The notes: a model not told the origin generated them from the sequence alone. Positions 9,513 through 18,386 are shown, counted from the stretch's first letter. The stretch is 64,000 nucleotides of DNA from Pseudomonas fulva NBRC 16637 = DSM 17717 (GCF_000730565.1 NZ_BBIQ01000018.1:44935-108934), one strand, 5' to 3'. Made by a program: numbers and translations.

Positions 9513-11227
9513 CGTGGGGTTTCCTGTTGCAATTGCTGTTCGTACCAGAATTTGCGCCGTAGCAACTGCGCGGGATTGTCGGGGATTTCTCGGAGCCATT
9601 GTTCCAGCGCCTGGCGTTGCTCGGCATCGAGCGCGGTGGTGACAGGCGCGTGGGGTGGGTCGACCACATCGTCATCCTCGCCTGGCGGGTTGCCAGATGC
9701 ACCCTGGTCACCGCCGTCGCCTTGGGCCGAGGCGCCGTCCCCCGCCTGCTCGTCGGAACCGGGCGCAGGCTCTGCCGGGCTACCTTGCGCGCTGCTGTTG
9801 CCCTCGGTTTCACGACCAGGCGAATCCTGGGCGTCGGTGCTGCCGGGCTGTTCGGCAGCCTTGCCTTGGCGCTGGGCCAGCATTTGCTCGACCAGTGCCT
9901 GGTTGTCCAGCGCCGCCTGCAGGTCTGGCTGACGCTCCAGGGCTTGATCATACGCGTCCAGCGCCGCTTCCAGTTCACCACTGTATGCCAGAGCATTGCC
10001 GCGATTGTAGTGCGCGGCGGCCGTGTCGACCTGCAGAAACGCCTCGGCAGCGCCGGCATAGTCACCCGCCTGGTACAGGGCCATGCCTCGCCATTGCGGG
10101 TCACGGAAGCGGCCGGCCGCTTCGGCCGCTCGACCCTGCTCGAGCAGGCGCTGGCCTTGCTGGTCGGGGCGCAGCCACAGATCGTCGAGCTCGAACGCCT
10201 GGCCGGGCTGGGGCAGGGCCAGCAACAGCGGCAGGCAGAACAGCCAACCCCGCCGACCGGCACAGGCCGCCAGCAGCAGCAACGGAATCAGCAACCAGTA
10301 GCCTTGGTCGGCCCAGCTGTCCAGTTGCAGGGTCTGGCCTTCGCTGCGTGTGCTGCGCGGGTTGTCGAATAGCCCTAGGCCGCGCAGGTCCAGGTCATCG
10401 ATGCGGGCATGCCGGTAACGCCCGCCAGTACCATTGATGAAGCCTTTGAGCGCCGCGCCGTCCAGCCGTGGCAACAGGATCGCGCCCTGGTCGTCCTTGA
10501 GAAATTCCCCGTTGGCTTGGCGCACTGGCGCCCCGTCACGGCTGCCGATGCCCAGCATCAGCAGGCTTGGGCCATGGCGACCCAGGGCCTGGCTGATGCC
10601 TTGGCGCTCGGCGGCGCTGAGCGAGGACCCGACCAGCAGCAGTCGGCCCTGGCCAAGGCCGCTCTGGGCGAGCAGGGCCAGGCCCTTGTGCACGGCAAGG
10701 TCTGCCCGCTGGCCGGGCTTGGGCATGATCGAGGGGTCGAGTGCTTCGAGCAGGTTGCGTGTTGTGGCCAGGTCGTCGGACAGCGGCACCAGGGTATGCG
10801 CCGACCCTGCGTAGACCACCAGTGCGGTCTGGCTGTCACGGCGGTGCTCGAGTACGTCGAGTATCTTGCGACGCGCCTGCTCAAGACGATTGGGCGGGCT
10901 GTCCTCGGCCAGCATCTGCGGGGTCAGTTCCAGCAGGATGACCAGAGGATCGGCAGGCCGCTGGCGGCTTTCCTCCACGCGTTGCCAGCTCGGGCCCAGC
11001 AGGGCCAGCACCACCAGCAGCCAGGCAAGGCCCAGGGCTATCCAGGGTAGCTTGCTGGTGTTGCCACTGCCGCCACCGAGCAGCACGTTATGGAAGGCCG
11101 GGGGCAGGATCATTTGCCAGCGCCCGGCGCGCCTGCGCCGGTGCCAAAGCTTGAACAGCAACCAGCCGAGCACGGGAATGCTCAGCAACCACAGCGGGCG
11201 CAACCATTGGGGCCATAGATCGATCAT
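9509..11227 (-). CDS. BatB/BatC fusion: VWA domain plus TPR membrane protein
   Basis: This 572-residue protein has an N-terminal membrane segment (LWLLSIPVLGWLLF), a second one near residue 60, then a von Willebrand A domain. After a third segment (about residues 310-330) come TPR repeats ('AAAHYNRGNALAYSGELEAALDAYDQAL', about 410-450). A low-complexity Gly/Ser/Asp/Glu-rich tail follows. VWA plus TPR in one chain corresponds to BatB and BatC fused, which is common in pseudomonads. The metal-site motif DxSxS, intact in the neighbouring BatA, reads 'LLELTPQML' here, so metal-dependent binding may be lost. It is translationally coupled on both sides by ATGA overlaps. Confidence 0.88.
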   Translation of the reverse strand: MIDLWPQWLRPLWLLSIPVLGWLLFKLWHRRRRAGRWQMILPPAFHNVLLGGGSGNTSKLPWIALGLAWLLVVLALLGPSWQRVEESRQRPADPLVILLELTPQMLAEDSPPNRLEQARRKILDVLEHRRDSQTALVVYAGSAHTLVPLSDDLATTRNLLEALDPSIMPKPGQRADLAVHKGLALLAQSGLGQGRLLLVGSSLSAAERQGISQALGRHGPSLLMLGIGSRDGAPVRQANGEFLKDDQGAILLPRLDGAALKGFINGTGGRYRHARIDDLDLRGLGLFDNPRSTRSEGQTLQLDSWADQGYWLLIPLLLLAACAGRRGWLFCLPLLLALPQPGQAFELDDLWLRPDQQGQRLLEQGRAAEAAGRFRDPQWRGMALYQAGDYAGAAEAFLQVDTAAAHYNRGNALAYSGELEAALDAYDQALERQPDLQAALDNQALVEQMLAQRQGKAAEQPGSTDAQDSPGRETEGNSSAQGSPAEPAPGSDEQAGDGASAQGDGGDQGASGNPPGEDDDVVDPPHAPVTTALDAEQRQALEQWLREIPDNPAQLLRRKFWYEQQLQQETPR

Positions 11228-12300
11228 CGCGGCCTCCTCAGGCGCAGGCGTTTGAGGCGCTGCCGCCATTGTGGGTGCGGTTGCAGAAAGCGCGGCTTGC
11301 GCAATTGTCGTTGCAGCGGGTTGTCCGGCCACTGCACGCTGATCACCAGCAGCACGCTCAGCAGCAGCGCCAAGGCCAGTGGCCAGGCATACAAGGCCTT
11401 TGCCGTACGCGCCTGGGTCGGCTGTTGCGCCACCGGTTCAAGCCGGTCAAGCGTGTCACCGATGGCATCGAGTTCGGCGCCATCATGGGCGCGGAAGTAC
11501 GCGCCCTGGGTGGTCTCGGCGATTTCGCGCAAGGACGCTTCATCCAGGTCCAGGCTTGGGTTCAGGCCCAGTAGGCCAGGGGTGCCGGTGGCTTGCGGAT
11601 CGGCGCCAATGCCGATGGTGTAGATGCGCACGCCCTCCTGAGCGGCCAAACGGGCGGCGGTGAGGGGGTGGATCAGCCCGCCATTGTTGGCCCCGTCGGT
11701 GATCAGCACCAGCACTCGGCTCTGCGAGGGCCGCTGGCGCAGCCGCTTGACGGCCAGGCCGATGGCATCGCCAATGGCGGTGTTCTTGCCGGCGATGCCG
11801 ATCTGGGCTTCATCGAGAAAGGTGCGCACCGTGCGCCTGTCGAAGGTCAGCGGGGCCTGCAGGTAGGCTTGGCTGCCGAACAGGATCAGCCCCACCCGGT
11901 CACCTTCACGGTCCTGCAAGAAGTCGCCCAGCAGCGCCTTGACCAGGTCGAGCCGGCTGATGTCTTCGCCCTGCCACTGCATGTCCGGGAAGTCCATCGA
12001 GCCGGACACGTCCACTGCCACCAGCAGGTCGCGCCCACTGGCTGCCACCGGCATCGGCTCGCCCAGCCATTGGGGGCGAGCGGCGGCGCACAGCAACAGC
12101 AGCCAGATCACGACGAACGGGGCCTGCTGGCGCCAGGTCGGCAGGTTCAGGCGGGCGCGGCGCCCCGCCAGGCTTTCAAGCTCTTGCAGGAAGCCGACTT
12201 TGAGGACAGGCTCTCCACTGTCGGCGGCAGGCAGCACGAGCCGTGCCAGCCAAGGCAGGGGCAGCAAGGCGAATATCCACGGCCAGGCCAGTTCAAACAT
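11224..12300 (-). CDS. batA: BatA-like VWA domain membrane protein
   Basis: This 358-residue inner-membrane protein has a short N-terminal hydrophobic stretch (WPWIFALLPLPWLARLVL), a second membrane helix ('VVIWLLLLCAAARP') and a VWA domain. An intact MIDAS motif, 'AVDVSGSMD', is present. A C-terminal helix ('ALALLLSVLLVISV') and a basic tail end the protein. VWA/MIDAS domains bind a divalent metal and mediate protein contacts, and in MoxR operons they act with the MoxR ATPase as a chaperone-like complex. It overlaps the upstream DUF4381 gene by 8 bases and the downstream gene by 4, within a single operon. Confidence 0.9.
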   Translation of the reverse strand: MFELAWPWIFALLPLPWLARLVLPAADSGEPVLKVGFLQELESLAGRRARLNLPTWRQQAPFVVIWLLLLCAAARPQWLGEPMPVAASGRDLLVAVDVSGSMDFPDMQWQGEDISRLDLVKALLGDFLQDREGDRVGLILFGSQAYLQAPLTFDRRTVRTFLDEAQIGIAGKNTAIGDAIGLAVKRLRQRPSQSRVLVLITDGANNGGLIHPLTAARLAAQEGVRIYTIGIGADPQATGTPGLLGLNPSLDLDEASLREIAETTQGAYFRAHDGAELDAIGDTLDRLEPVAQQPTQARTAKALYAWPLALALLLSVLLVISVQWPDNPLQRQLRKPRFLQPHPQWRQRLKRLRLRRPR

Positions 12301-12787
12301 GCTTGCGAATCCAGGTTTCCACCGCCTGGCTAAGCCCGGCGATGGCCTTGTCGTCCAGGCGGCATTCGGGCTTGTAGGCCCCTTCGACCAACACCATCCA
12401 GCGGGTCAGGCCTGCTGCCGGGCAGCGGTTGTCAAGAAAGGCCAGCCATTGCCGGCCATTTAGCGTGTGGCTATTGGCCAAGGGGTAGTGACTGCGACAC
12501 AGCCGTTTGAGCAGGGCATTGATCTGCTGCAGCCAGGCGCCGGCAGGCGCTTTGTCGTAGGGGCGGGGCAGACGCGCCAGTTCCTCGAGCGCCGCCACGC
12601 GCACCGGGTCGAGCGGCTGCTCGGTGCGTGGTAGGGGCCGTTTGCGTGGGCGCCAGCGACGCACGCGCCACAGGCCCCAGGCCAGCACGGGCAACAACGC
12701 CAACAGCAGCCACCAGCCAGGCGCCGGTGGCCAGGGGCTGATCGGCGGGGGCGCGATCAATGGCTGCAACTGGTCAAGCGGGTTCAC
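12293..12787 (-). CDS. DUF4381 membrane protein of the MoxR-Bat operon
   Basis: This 164-residue protein has a proline-rich N terminus ('NPLDQLQPLIAPPPISPWPP'), one membrane helix ('WWLLLALLPVLAWGLWRVRRW') and a cytoplasmic domain of about 110 residues. It fits the DUF4381 family, always found between DUF58 and BatA genes in such operons; function is unknown. The start is a GTG at 12787 overlapping the DUF58 stop codon (GTGA). An apparent upstream extension to 13096 would lie wholly within the DUF58 gene and is not used. The operon position suggests it is a membrane anchor or assembly partner. Confidence 0.88.
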   Translation of the reverse strand: MNPLDQLQPLIAPPPISPWPPAPGWWLLLALLPVLAWGLWRVRRWRPRKRPLPRTEQPLDPVRVAALEELARLPRPYDKAPAGAWLQQINALLKRLCRSHYPLANSHTLNGRQWLAFLDNRCPAAGLTRWMVLVEGAYKPECRLDDKAIAGLSQAVETWIRKHV

Positions 12788-13728
12788 GAGGCGCTGCCCA
12801 TGCGCTGGGCACTCAGGTAATCGCGCAATTGCTCGATCATCTCGCTTTGCGTGGTCAGTGGCATCAGCAGCACCCTGAGCTTTTGCGCCATCAATTCCCA
12901 GCGCTCGATGCGCGCCTCGGCTTGGTGCCGGTAGGCCTGGCGCAGCCCTTCGTCCAGCGTGTCCAGCTCCAGCTGCGCGCCCCGTTGCGCAAACCTCAGC
13001 AAGCCGGCCGCTGGCAGAGCGTGGTCCAGCGGGTCCGATACCGGCATCAGCAACAGGTCGCAGTGTCGCGAGAGCATGGCCAGGTGTTGTTCGCACTGGG
13101 GCGTCAGCGAGCGCTCATCGCAAATCACGATGGCCAGACTGCCTGGCCTCAATACTTCACGCGCCCTGCGCAGCGCAAGGCCAAGGCTATCGGCCTGGGC
13201 GACGCCTTCGGTGTGCAGCGACTGGTTGACCTTGGCCAGACGATTGAGCAGTTGCAGCAGGCTTTGCTTGCTGCGCCTGGGTTTGATCTCGTGGGGATCG
13301 TTGTCACCGAACACCAGCCCCCCGATCCGGTCGTTGTGCCCCAGCGCGGCCCAGCCGAACAGGGCCGCCGCCTGAGCCGCCAGTACCGACTTGAACACCA
13401 GCCCGGAGCCGAAGAACAGCCGCTGGCTCTGCTCCACGAGAATGAAGATCGGCCGCTCGCGTTCTTCGTGAAATAGCTTGGTGTGAGGCTCCTGGGTGCG
13501 GGCAGTGACCCGCCAGTCGATGTTGCGCACATCGTCACCGGCCTGGTACACCCGAACCTGATCGAAGTCCACACCCCGGCCCCGCAGCTTGGAATGGTGC
13601 AGGCCCACCAGCGGGCTACGTTGGCCGGGGTTGGAGAACAGCTGGATTTCGCGCACGCGGTGGCGCATGTCGATGAGTTCGGCAAGGGTGATACGAATGC
13701 CGGGCTCGATCAGCGGGGTGCTGGACAT
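12784..13728 (-). CDS. DUF58 domain protein
   Basis: This 314-residue cytosolic protein carries the DUF58 signature near the middle: 'GRGVDFDQVRVYQAGDDVRNIDWRVTART', followed by 'LFHEERERPIFILVEQS'. DUF58 proteins accompany MoxR ATPases and have a VWA-like fold. Their function is unproven; they probably link the ATPase to the membrane VWA partners. The start ATG at 13728 lies 4 bases after the moxR stop. The continuous open frame above it (to 14190) is inside moxR and is ignored. Confidence 0.9.
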   Translation of the reverse strand: MSSTPLIEPGIRITLAELIDMRHRVREIQLFSNPGQRSPLVGLHHSKLRGRGVDFDQVRVYQAGDDVRNIDWRVTARTQEPHTKLFHEERERPIFILVEQSQRLFFGSGLVFKSVLAAQAAALFGWAALGHNDRIGGLVFGDNDPHEIKPRRSKQSLLQLLNRLAKVNQSLHTEGVAQADSLGLALRRAREVLRPGSLAIVICDERSLTPQCEQHLAMLSRHCDLLLMPVSDPLDHALPAAGLLRFAQRGAQLELDTLDEGLRQAYRHQAEARIERWELMAQKLRVLLMPLTTQSEMIEQLRDYLSAQRMGSAS

Positions 13729-13732
13729 GGGG

Positions 13733-14692
13733 TCAGGCAACGGCCACGACGTCGAGGATACGCTGCACGACCCGGTCCTGGTCGACCCCCGCCGCCTCGG
13801 CTTCGAACGACAGGATGATGCGGTGGCGCAACACGTCGAACAGTACCGCCTGAATGTCCTCGGGGCTGACGAAATCGCGCCCGGCAAGCCACGCATGGGC
13901 CCGTGCGCAGCGGTCCAGGGAAATCGAGCCGCGCGGGCTGGCGCCATAGGCAATCCAGTCGGCCAGTTCGTTGTCGAATTTGGCCGGCGTACGCGTGGCC
14001 ATGACCAGTTGCACCAGGTACTCCTCCACCGCGTCTGCCATGTACAGGCCGAGGATTTCCTTGCGAGCTGCGAAGATCGCCTGCTGGCTGACCCGCCGCT
14101 CGGGCTTGGTCTCACCGCCCAGCGCCTCGCCGCGAGCCTGGGCCAGGATGCGGCGCTCCACGGCAGCGTCGGGGAAGCCGATCTTGACATGCATCAGGAA
14201 ACGGTCGAGTTGCGCCTCGGGCAGGGGATAGGTGCCTTCCTGCTCGATCGGGTTCTGCGTGGCCATGACCAAGAACAGCGGCGACAGGTCGTAGGTGCTT
14301 CGCCCCACACTGACCTGGCGCTCGGCCATGGCTTCGAGCAGCGCCGATTGCACCTTCGCCGGCGCCCGGTTGATTTCGTCCGCCAGCACCAGGTTATGAA
14401 AGATCGGCCCCTGCTGGAACACGAAGCTCCCGGTCTCGGGCCGATAGATCTCGGTGCCGGTGATGTCGGCGGGCAGCAGGTCGGGGGTGAACTGGATACG
14501 GTGAAATTGCGCCTCGATGCCCTCGGCCAGTTCCTTGATGGCCTTGGTCTTTGCCAGGCCCGGCGCACCTTCCACCAGCATGTGGCCATCGGCCAACAGC
14601 ACGATCAGCAGCCGCTCGACCAGCTTTTCCTGGCCAAGGATCTGGGAAGAGAGAAAGGTGCGCAGCGCGATCAGCGCCTCACGGTGTTCCAT
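13733..14692 (-). CDS. MoxR-family AAA+ ATPase
   Basis: This 319-residue AAA_3 ATPase begins the Bat operon. The Walker A position reads 'LVEGAPGLAKTKAIKELA' (GxxGxxKT), Walker B 'LVLADEINRAPAKVQSALLEAM', and sensor 'VMATQNPIEQEGTYPLPEAQLDRF'. MoxR ATPases work as chaperones that assemble or activate protein complexes, usually with VWA-domain partners; three membrane partners are encoded immediately downstream. The operon promoter should lie in the interval between this gene and the divergent MFS gene. Confidence 0.94.
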   Translation of the reverse strand: MEHREALIALRTFLSSQILGQEKLVERLLIVLLADGHMLVEGAPGLAKTKAIKELAEGIEAQFHRIQFTPDLLPADITGTEIYRPETGSFVFQQGPIFHNLVLADEINRAPAKVQSALLEAMAERQVSVGRSTYDLSPLFLVMATQNPIEQEGTYPLPEAQLDRFLMHVKIGFPDAAVERRILAQARGEALGGETKPERRVSQQAIFAARKEILGLYMADAVEEYLVQLVMATRTPAKFDNELADWIAYGASPRGSISLDRCARAHAWLAGRDFVSPEDIQAVLFDVLRHRIILSFEAEAAGVDQDRVVQRILDVVAVA

Positions 14693-15075
14693 CGGCGACG
14701 GTTCCTGATAGAGGACCAGGCGGCTGATGGCAGCGGCCCGGCAAGGGTTGATACTTTAATCCATCCGAGGGGGTGGCGACCAATGGCGGCTTGGAAATTT
14801 ATCTGAAGGGCGGCCTATCAGAAGATCAGCGCGGTCCTCGGGATAAGTGCCGTAGCGTTGAAATCCTGGGTTTGCTGCGCTGCCCATCACAGCCCATCGC
14901 GGCCAGTCCGGCGCCCCGGCCAAGCCGTTCCAAGTCCCGCGTAACCCTGAGCCCTGCGCTCTATCGATCACAGCGATAACCACTATCGAGCGGCCGGCCT
15001 CTCGCCTGGCGGCCCGTGCTCTTTATACTCGCGGCCTGATTTAGCCTCTCGTGCGCCTCGTTTAGGCGCCATGTC
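14693..15075. other. Divergent intergenic region between moxR and the MFS gene (383 bp)
   Basis: No protein gene is convincing here. The interval must hold promoters for the MoxR-Bat operon (leftward) and the MFS gene (rightward). A TATACT, -10-like, lies at about 15024-15029 in the rightward direction without a good -35. A small perfect hairpin (GCGCCT / AGGCGC, 15053-15069) sits just before the MFS start. No riboswitch or RNA gene is recognised. Confidence 0.5.
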
Positions 15076-16317
15076 ATGGAATTGTGCACAATGCCAAGCG
15101 TCAGTCCGGCCCCTCGTGGTCTGCCCGAACACCAACAGCAAAGCCTGCTCCAGCAGTGGCTGGCCATTCTCTCCGTGGCCGTGGGCGCGTTCGCCTTGGT
15201 GACCAGCGAGTTTCTTCCAGTCGGCGTGCTGAACGACGTCGCCAACGATCTGGGCATCAGTGCAGGCCTTGCCGGGCTGATGGTCACCTTGCCCGGCATC
15301 ATGGCAGCCCTGGCGGCGCCGACCATTTCTGTCGGTGTCGGCAACCTGGACCGGCGCTACCTGCTGATCGGCCTGACCTTGATCATGATCCTGGCCAACG
15401 CCATCGTCGCGTTTGCCGGTAATTTTCACCTGTTGCTGCTGGGGCGCGGGCTGCTGGGGGTGAGTATCGGTGGCTTCTGGGCGACCGCTATTGCCTTGAG
15501 CAGCCGCCTGGCGCCCGATGGCGTCGGGGTGGCCAAGGCCAACTCGATCATCATGGCCGGCGTTACCCTGGCCACGGTCATCGGTGTGCCGGTGGGTACC
15601 TGGCTCAGCGGGCTGATGGGCTGGCGGATGACGTTCCTGGTCACTGCCGTGGTAGGGGTGCCGGTACTGTTGGCGCAGGTCATGCTCCTGCCCCGGTTGA
15701 TGCCGGAGAAGGCCATTCGCATCAGCGACCTGCCGGCGTTGTTCATCAATCCACAGGCGCGCGTGGGCCTGATTGCCGTGTTGCTGATCGGGCTGGCGCA
15801 TTTTGCCGCCTACACCTACGTGGCCCCTTTCTTCAAGCAAAACGCCGGCTTCGATGGCCCAACCATTGGCTCATTGCTGCTGCTCTACGGGGTGGCGGGG
15901 TTCATGGGCAATATCTTCGCAGGCTTTGCGGCCAACCGCAGCGTGCGGCATACCTTGCTGCTGGTGGCGCTGCTGATTGCCGTGAGCACGGCGCTGTTCC
16001 CGCACTTTGCCACTGGCATGACAGGCGCTGCGATGCTGATCGCGTTATGGGGCTTTGCCTTCGGGGCGTTTCCTGCCTGCGCGAACATCTGGATGTTCGT
16101 GGTCGCGCCCAAGGATGTGGAGCGGGGCATGCCGCTGTTCGTGGCCATGTTCCAGGTCATCATCGCCGTAGGGTCGTTCTTTGGTGGGCAGGTGGTCGAT
16201 CACCTGGGCACCGGCGTGCTGCTGAGCATGGCCACGGCACTGGTAGGTTGCGGTTTCGTGACGGTGCTGGTGCTCGGGCGCAGTGTCAGTAATGCACTGG
16301 TCAGCCAGCCGGGTTGA
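15076..16317 (+). CDS. MFS transporter (DHA1 drug/sugar efflux type)
   Basis: This 413-residue membrane protein has twelve hydrophobic segments. The first ('WLAILSVAVGAFALVTSEFLPVGVL') has the pattern typical of the DHA1 family related to AraJ/YdhP/SotB exporters. The motif-A region is 'GNLDRRYLLI' and motif C-like glycines are in 'GVTLATVIGVPVGTWLSG'. Substrate is unknown; drug or sugar efflux is the family role. Start is uncertain: ATG at 15076 or 15091 both have weak ribosome sites. It is divergent from moxR and followed by an independent PepSY gene. Confidence 0.9.
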   Translation: MELCTMPSVSPAPRGLPEHQQQSLLQQWLAILSVAVGAFALVTSEFLPVGVLNDVANDLGISAGLAGLMVTLPGIMAALAAPTISVGVGNLDRRYLLIGLTLIMILANAIVAFAGNFHLLLLGRGLLGVSIGGFWATAIALSSRLAPDGVGVAKANSIIMAGVTLATVIGVPVGTWLSGLMGWRMTFLVTAVVGVPVLLAQVMLLPRLMPEKAIRISDLPALFINPQARVGLIAVLLIGLAHFAAYTYVAPFFKQNAGFDGPTIGSLLLLYGVAGFMGNIFAGFAANRSVRHTLLLVALLIAVSTALFPHFATGMTGAAMLIALWGFAFGAFPACANIWMFVVAPKDVERGMPLFVAMFQVIIAVGSFFGGQVVDHLGTGVLLSMATALVGCGFVTVLVLGRSVSNALVSQPG

Positions 16318-16421
16318 GGGCGCTGAGCCACTCGCGTCCGTGCGGCACTGGGAGGATTGGAATGAACGCGGCGTACCGACTGTCGGTCGCATGTTCACAC
16401 CCTCCAAGAAGGAAACCTGCA

Positions 16422-16694
16422 ATGAAAGCGATGACTCGACTGTTCACTGGCCTGGCCCTGGTTGGCGCGATGGGCGCTTCTGTTGCCTGGGCCGATCAGC
16501 CCGGCGCCGACTGGAAAGTGAACAAGGATCAGGCCGAAGCTGCCCTCAAAGGCGCCGGCTACACCCAGATCACCAAGATCGAAGCCGATGACGGTCATTG
16601 GGAAGGCGAGGGGATGAAAGCTGACGGCAAGCAGTACGAGTTCAAGGTCGACCCGCGAGATGGCCGTATCGTCAAGGATGAACTGGATAACTGA
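16422..16694 (+). CDS. Secreted PepSY-domain protein
   Basis: This 90-residue protein has a clear signal peptide ending 'GASVAWA' and a single small PepSY-type domain (ending 'QYEFKVDPRDGRIVKDELDN'). Such proteins are periplasmic; the domain is linked to inhibition of proteases or to envelope sensing, but this member is uncharacterised. The ATG follows a strong GAAGGAAACC ribosome site. An upstream extension in frame from 16314 lacks support. A strong hairpin between this gene and the convergent csbD-like gene probably ends both transcripts. Confidence 0.88.
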   Translation: MKAMTRLFTGLALVGAMGASVAWADQPGADWKVNKDQAEAALKGAGYTQITKIEADDGHWEGEGMKADGKQYEFKVDPRDGRIVKDELDN

Positions 16695-16714
16695 GTTCAG
16701 CCTGCATTGAAGCC

Positions 16715-16746
16715 CATCAGGCCCACGCACCCGCGTGGGCCTGATG
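16715..16746. terminator. Bidirectional hairpin between convergent genes
   Basis: A perfect 14-bp stem (CATCAGGCCCACGC with its complement) and a 4-base loop sit between the PepSY stop and the CsbD-like stop. There is no T-run on either side, so it may act as a 3' end stabiliser or a weak terminator for both genes. Confidence 0.6.
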
Positions 16747-16753
16747 CATTCGG

Positions 16754-17002
16754 TCAGCGGCGCAGCAGACGCGACACCACCATGGCCAGCGCGGCACCGA
16801 TGGCCACGGCAGCAAACGGCTTTTCCTTGACGAAGGACGAGACGCAGTTCACGGCATCGCCGTAAGTCTTGGTCACCTGGCCAGCAGCCTGACGGCCTTC
16901 ACCTTCGGCTTCTAGGGCCGGATCGTCGATCAGACGGCCTACAGCGCTCTGGGCTTTACCCGCAATGTTCTCTGCTACACCTTCGATCTGTTCGCGTTTC
17001 AT
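16754..17002 (-). CDS. CsbD-like stress protein with C-terminal membrane helix
   Basis: This 82-residue protein begins with the CsbD signature 'MKREQIEGVAENIAGKAQSAVGRLIDDP' and 'EGRQAAGQ'. It ends in a hydrophobic helix and an Arg tail ('FAAVAIGAALAMVVSRLLRR'), as in the ElaB/YqjD-like ribosome-anchoring family. Known CsbD proteins are general-stress proteins of unknown mechanism. The mixed architecture suggests membrane attachment. A good AAAGGATGA ribosome site precedes the ATG. Confidence 0.85.
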   Translation of the reverse strand: MKREQIEGVAENIAGKAQSAVGRLIDDPALEAEGEGRQAAGQVTKTYGDAVNCVSSFVKEKPFAAVAIGAALAMVVSRLLRR

Positions 17003-17059
17003 GGTTCGGTCATCCTTTCGCTAACGGGATTGGTTAAATAGCAAAAGGTTAGGGCGTTA

Positions 17060-17091
17060 GCGCCGCCGATTGGTTCCAACCAAAGCGGCGC
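17060..17091 (-). terminator. Hairpin downstream of soxR
   Basis: GCGCCGC pairs with GCGGCGC and, inside it, TTGGTT pairs with AACCAA, with a small asymmetric bulge. It sits between the soxR stop and the CsbD-like promoter region. The stem is strong, but the T-run in the soxR direction is poor. Confidence 0.45.
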
Positions 17092-17122
17092 CAGATACTA
17101 CCGCGCCGTGCACCTGCTGCGG

Positions 17123-17587
17123 TTACGTGCCCTCACGCACGTGCCGTTCCAAGATCCTGGGCCCGCTGCCTTCCTCGCCCAGTACATCCTGTGGGTTGCG
17201 TAGCGGGCATTGCTCCAGCGACAGGCAGCCGCAGCCGATGCAGTTGTCCAGGTTGTCGCGCAACGCCTGGAGCAGGCGAATGCGCTGGTTCAGGTCTTCT
17301 CGCCACGCACTGGACATTTCGCCCCACTGGGCTGCCGTGAGCTTGCTGTTGGGCGGGTAGCGCCCCAGCGCCTGCTTGATTTCATCCAGGGCAATACCGG
17401 TGCGCTGGGCCACCTTGATGATCGCCAGGGTGCGCAGCACCAGCGACGGATAGCGGCGTTGGTTGCCAGCCGTGCGCGTGCTGGCGATCAAACCCTTGCT
17501 TTCGTAGAAATGCAGTGCCGATACCGCGATACCGCTGCGGCGAGCCACCTCACCTACGGTAAGCATCCGTGTCGATTCTGCTGCCAT
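17123..17587 (-). CDS. soxR: SoxR, redox-sensing MerR-family regulator
   Basis: SoxR is a dimeric activator switched on by oxidation of its [2Fe-2S] cluster. The 154-residue protein has the MerR helix-turn-helix at the N terminus ('TVGEVARRSGIAVSALHFYESKGLI'), a dimer helix, and the cluster ligands C116, C119, C121 and C127 in the exact CX2CXCX5C spacing of SoxR. Pseudomonads lack SoxS; SoxR there controls exporters and monooxygenases directly, induced by redox-active compounds such as phenazines. The nearby efflux operon is a candidate target by position only. Confidence 0.96.
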   Translation of the reverse strand: MAAESTRMLTVGEVARRSGIAVSALHFYESKGLIASTRTAGNQRRYPSLVLRTLAIIKVAQRTGIALDEIKQALGRYPPNSKLTAAQWGEMSSAWREDLNQRIRLLQALRDNLDNCIGCGCLSLEQCPLRNPQDVLGEEGSGPRILERHVREGT

Positions 17588-17621
17588 GCGAGTGGATCTC
17601 CAATGGGTGTACTGGGGGGCG

Positions 17622-18386
17622 TCAGAACGCTGGGGGGACAGCCGCGGCGCTTGCGGGCATGCGGTCGCGACGTAACTGGTTGACCAGGCTGTAGCGATCA
17701 GCGGGGTAGAGGTTTTCGCAGACCGCCATCAGGTCGCCGTTTTCCTCGCGGTAGTGGCGCACCACGCACAGCGCCGGTGCCCCCGGCTCGGCACTTAATA
17801 CACGGGCCTGGTCAAGGGTCAGTGACTGTGCCTGAGCGTGCTGGTCGATCACGGCGATCACCCGCTCGTAGTGCTGCTCGATCAGGCGGGCGATCAACTG
17901 CTCGGGATGTGCCTGGGCCAGTTCGATCACCTGCGCGTAGTCGGATTGGGCATAGACGGCGCTTGCACACACCACCAAGGGGTGGCCCGCAGAGGTACTG
18001 TGCAACGCCTCGATGCAGAAGTACTGTTCCCCTGGCACCAGCCCCAGTCGCTCGGCCTCGTCAGGGGCAGCCACGAATTGGCGAACAGCGCGAATCTGAC
18101 GCACGGGTGCCTGAAGATGATGCGAGAGCTCTGCCAGGCTCGCTATCGACTGCCGGTAGCCGATCTGAGGGTGGCGCGCCTCGACGCGTGTCCCAATGCG
18201 CTTGCGCCGCGACACCAGGCCCAGGCTCTGCAACTGCTCGACCGCCGCGCGAACCGTATGCCGGCTCACACCGTAGAGCGCGCACAGTTCGATTTCAGTG
18301 GGCAACAAGCCCCCGACCGGATAGCGGCTGCTGGCGATTGCCTCGATCAAGTCCTTGGCCACAGTGGCATAGCGGGCTTGGTGCAT
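17622..18386 (-). CDS. GntR/HutC-family transcriptional regulator
   Basis: This 254-residue regulator has an N-terminal winged helix ('YPVGGLLPTEIELCALYGVSRHTVRAAVEQLQSLGLVSRRKRIGTRV') and a C-terminal UTRA effector domain of the HutC subfamily ('YFCIEALHSTSAGHPLVVCASAVYAQSDYAQVIEL'). The effector is unknown. It lies 85 bases after the DHA2 transporter gene on the same strand and may be the last gene of the efflux operon or independently expressed. Start at 18386 gives the normal short arm before the DNA-binding domain. Confidence 0.88.
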   Translation of the reverse strand: MHQARYATVAKDLIEAIASSRYPVGGLLPTEIELCALYGVSRHTVRAAVEQLQSLGLVSRRKRIGTRVEARHPQIGYRQSIASLAELSHHLQAPVRQIRAVRQFVAAPDEAERLGLVPGEQYFCIEALHSTSAGHPLVVCASAVYAQSDYAQVIELAQAHPEQLIARLIEQHYERVIAVIDQHAQAQSLTLDQARVLSAEPGAPALCVVRHYREENGDLMAVCENLYPADRYSLVNQLRRDRMPASAAAVPPAF

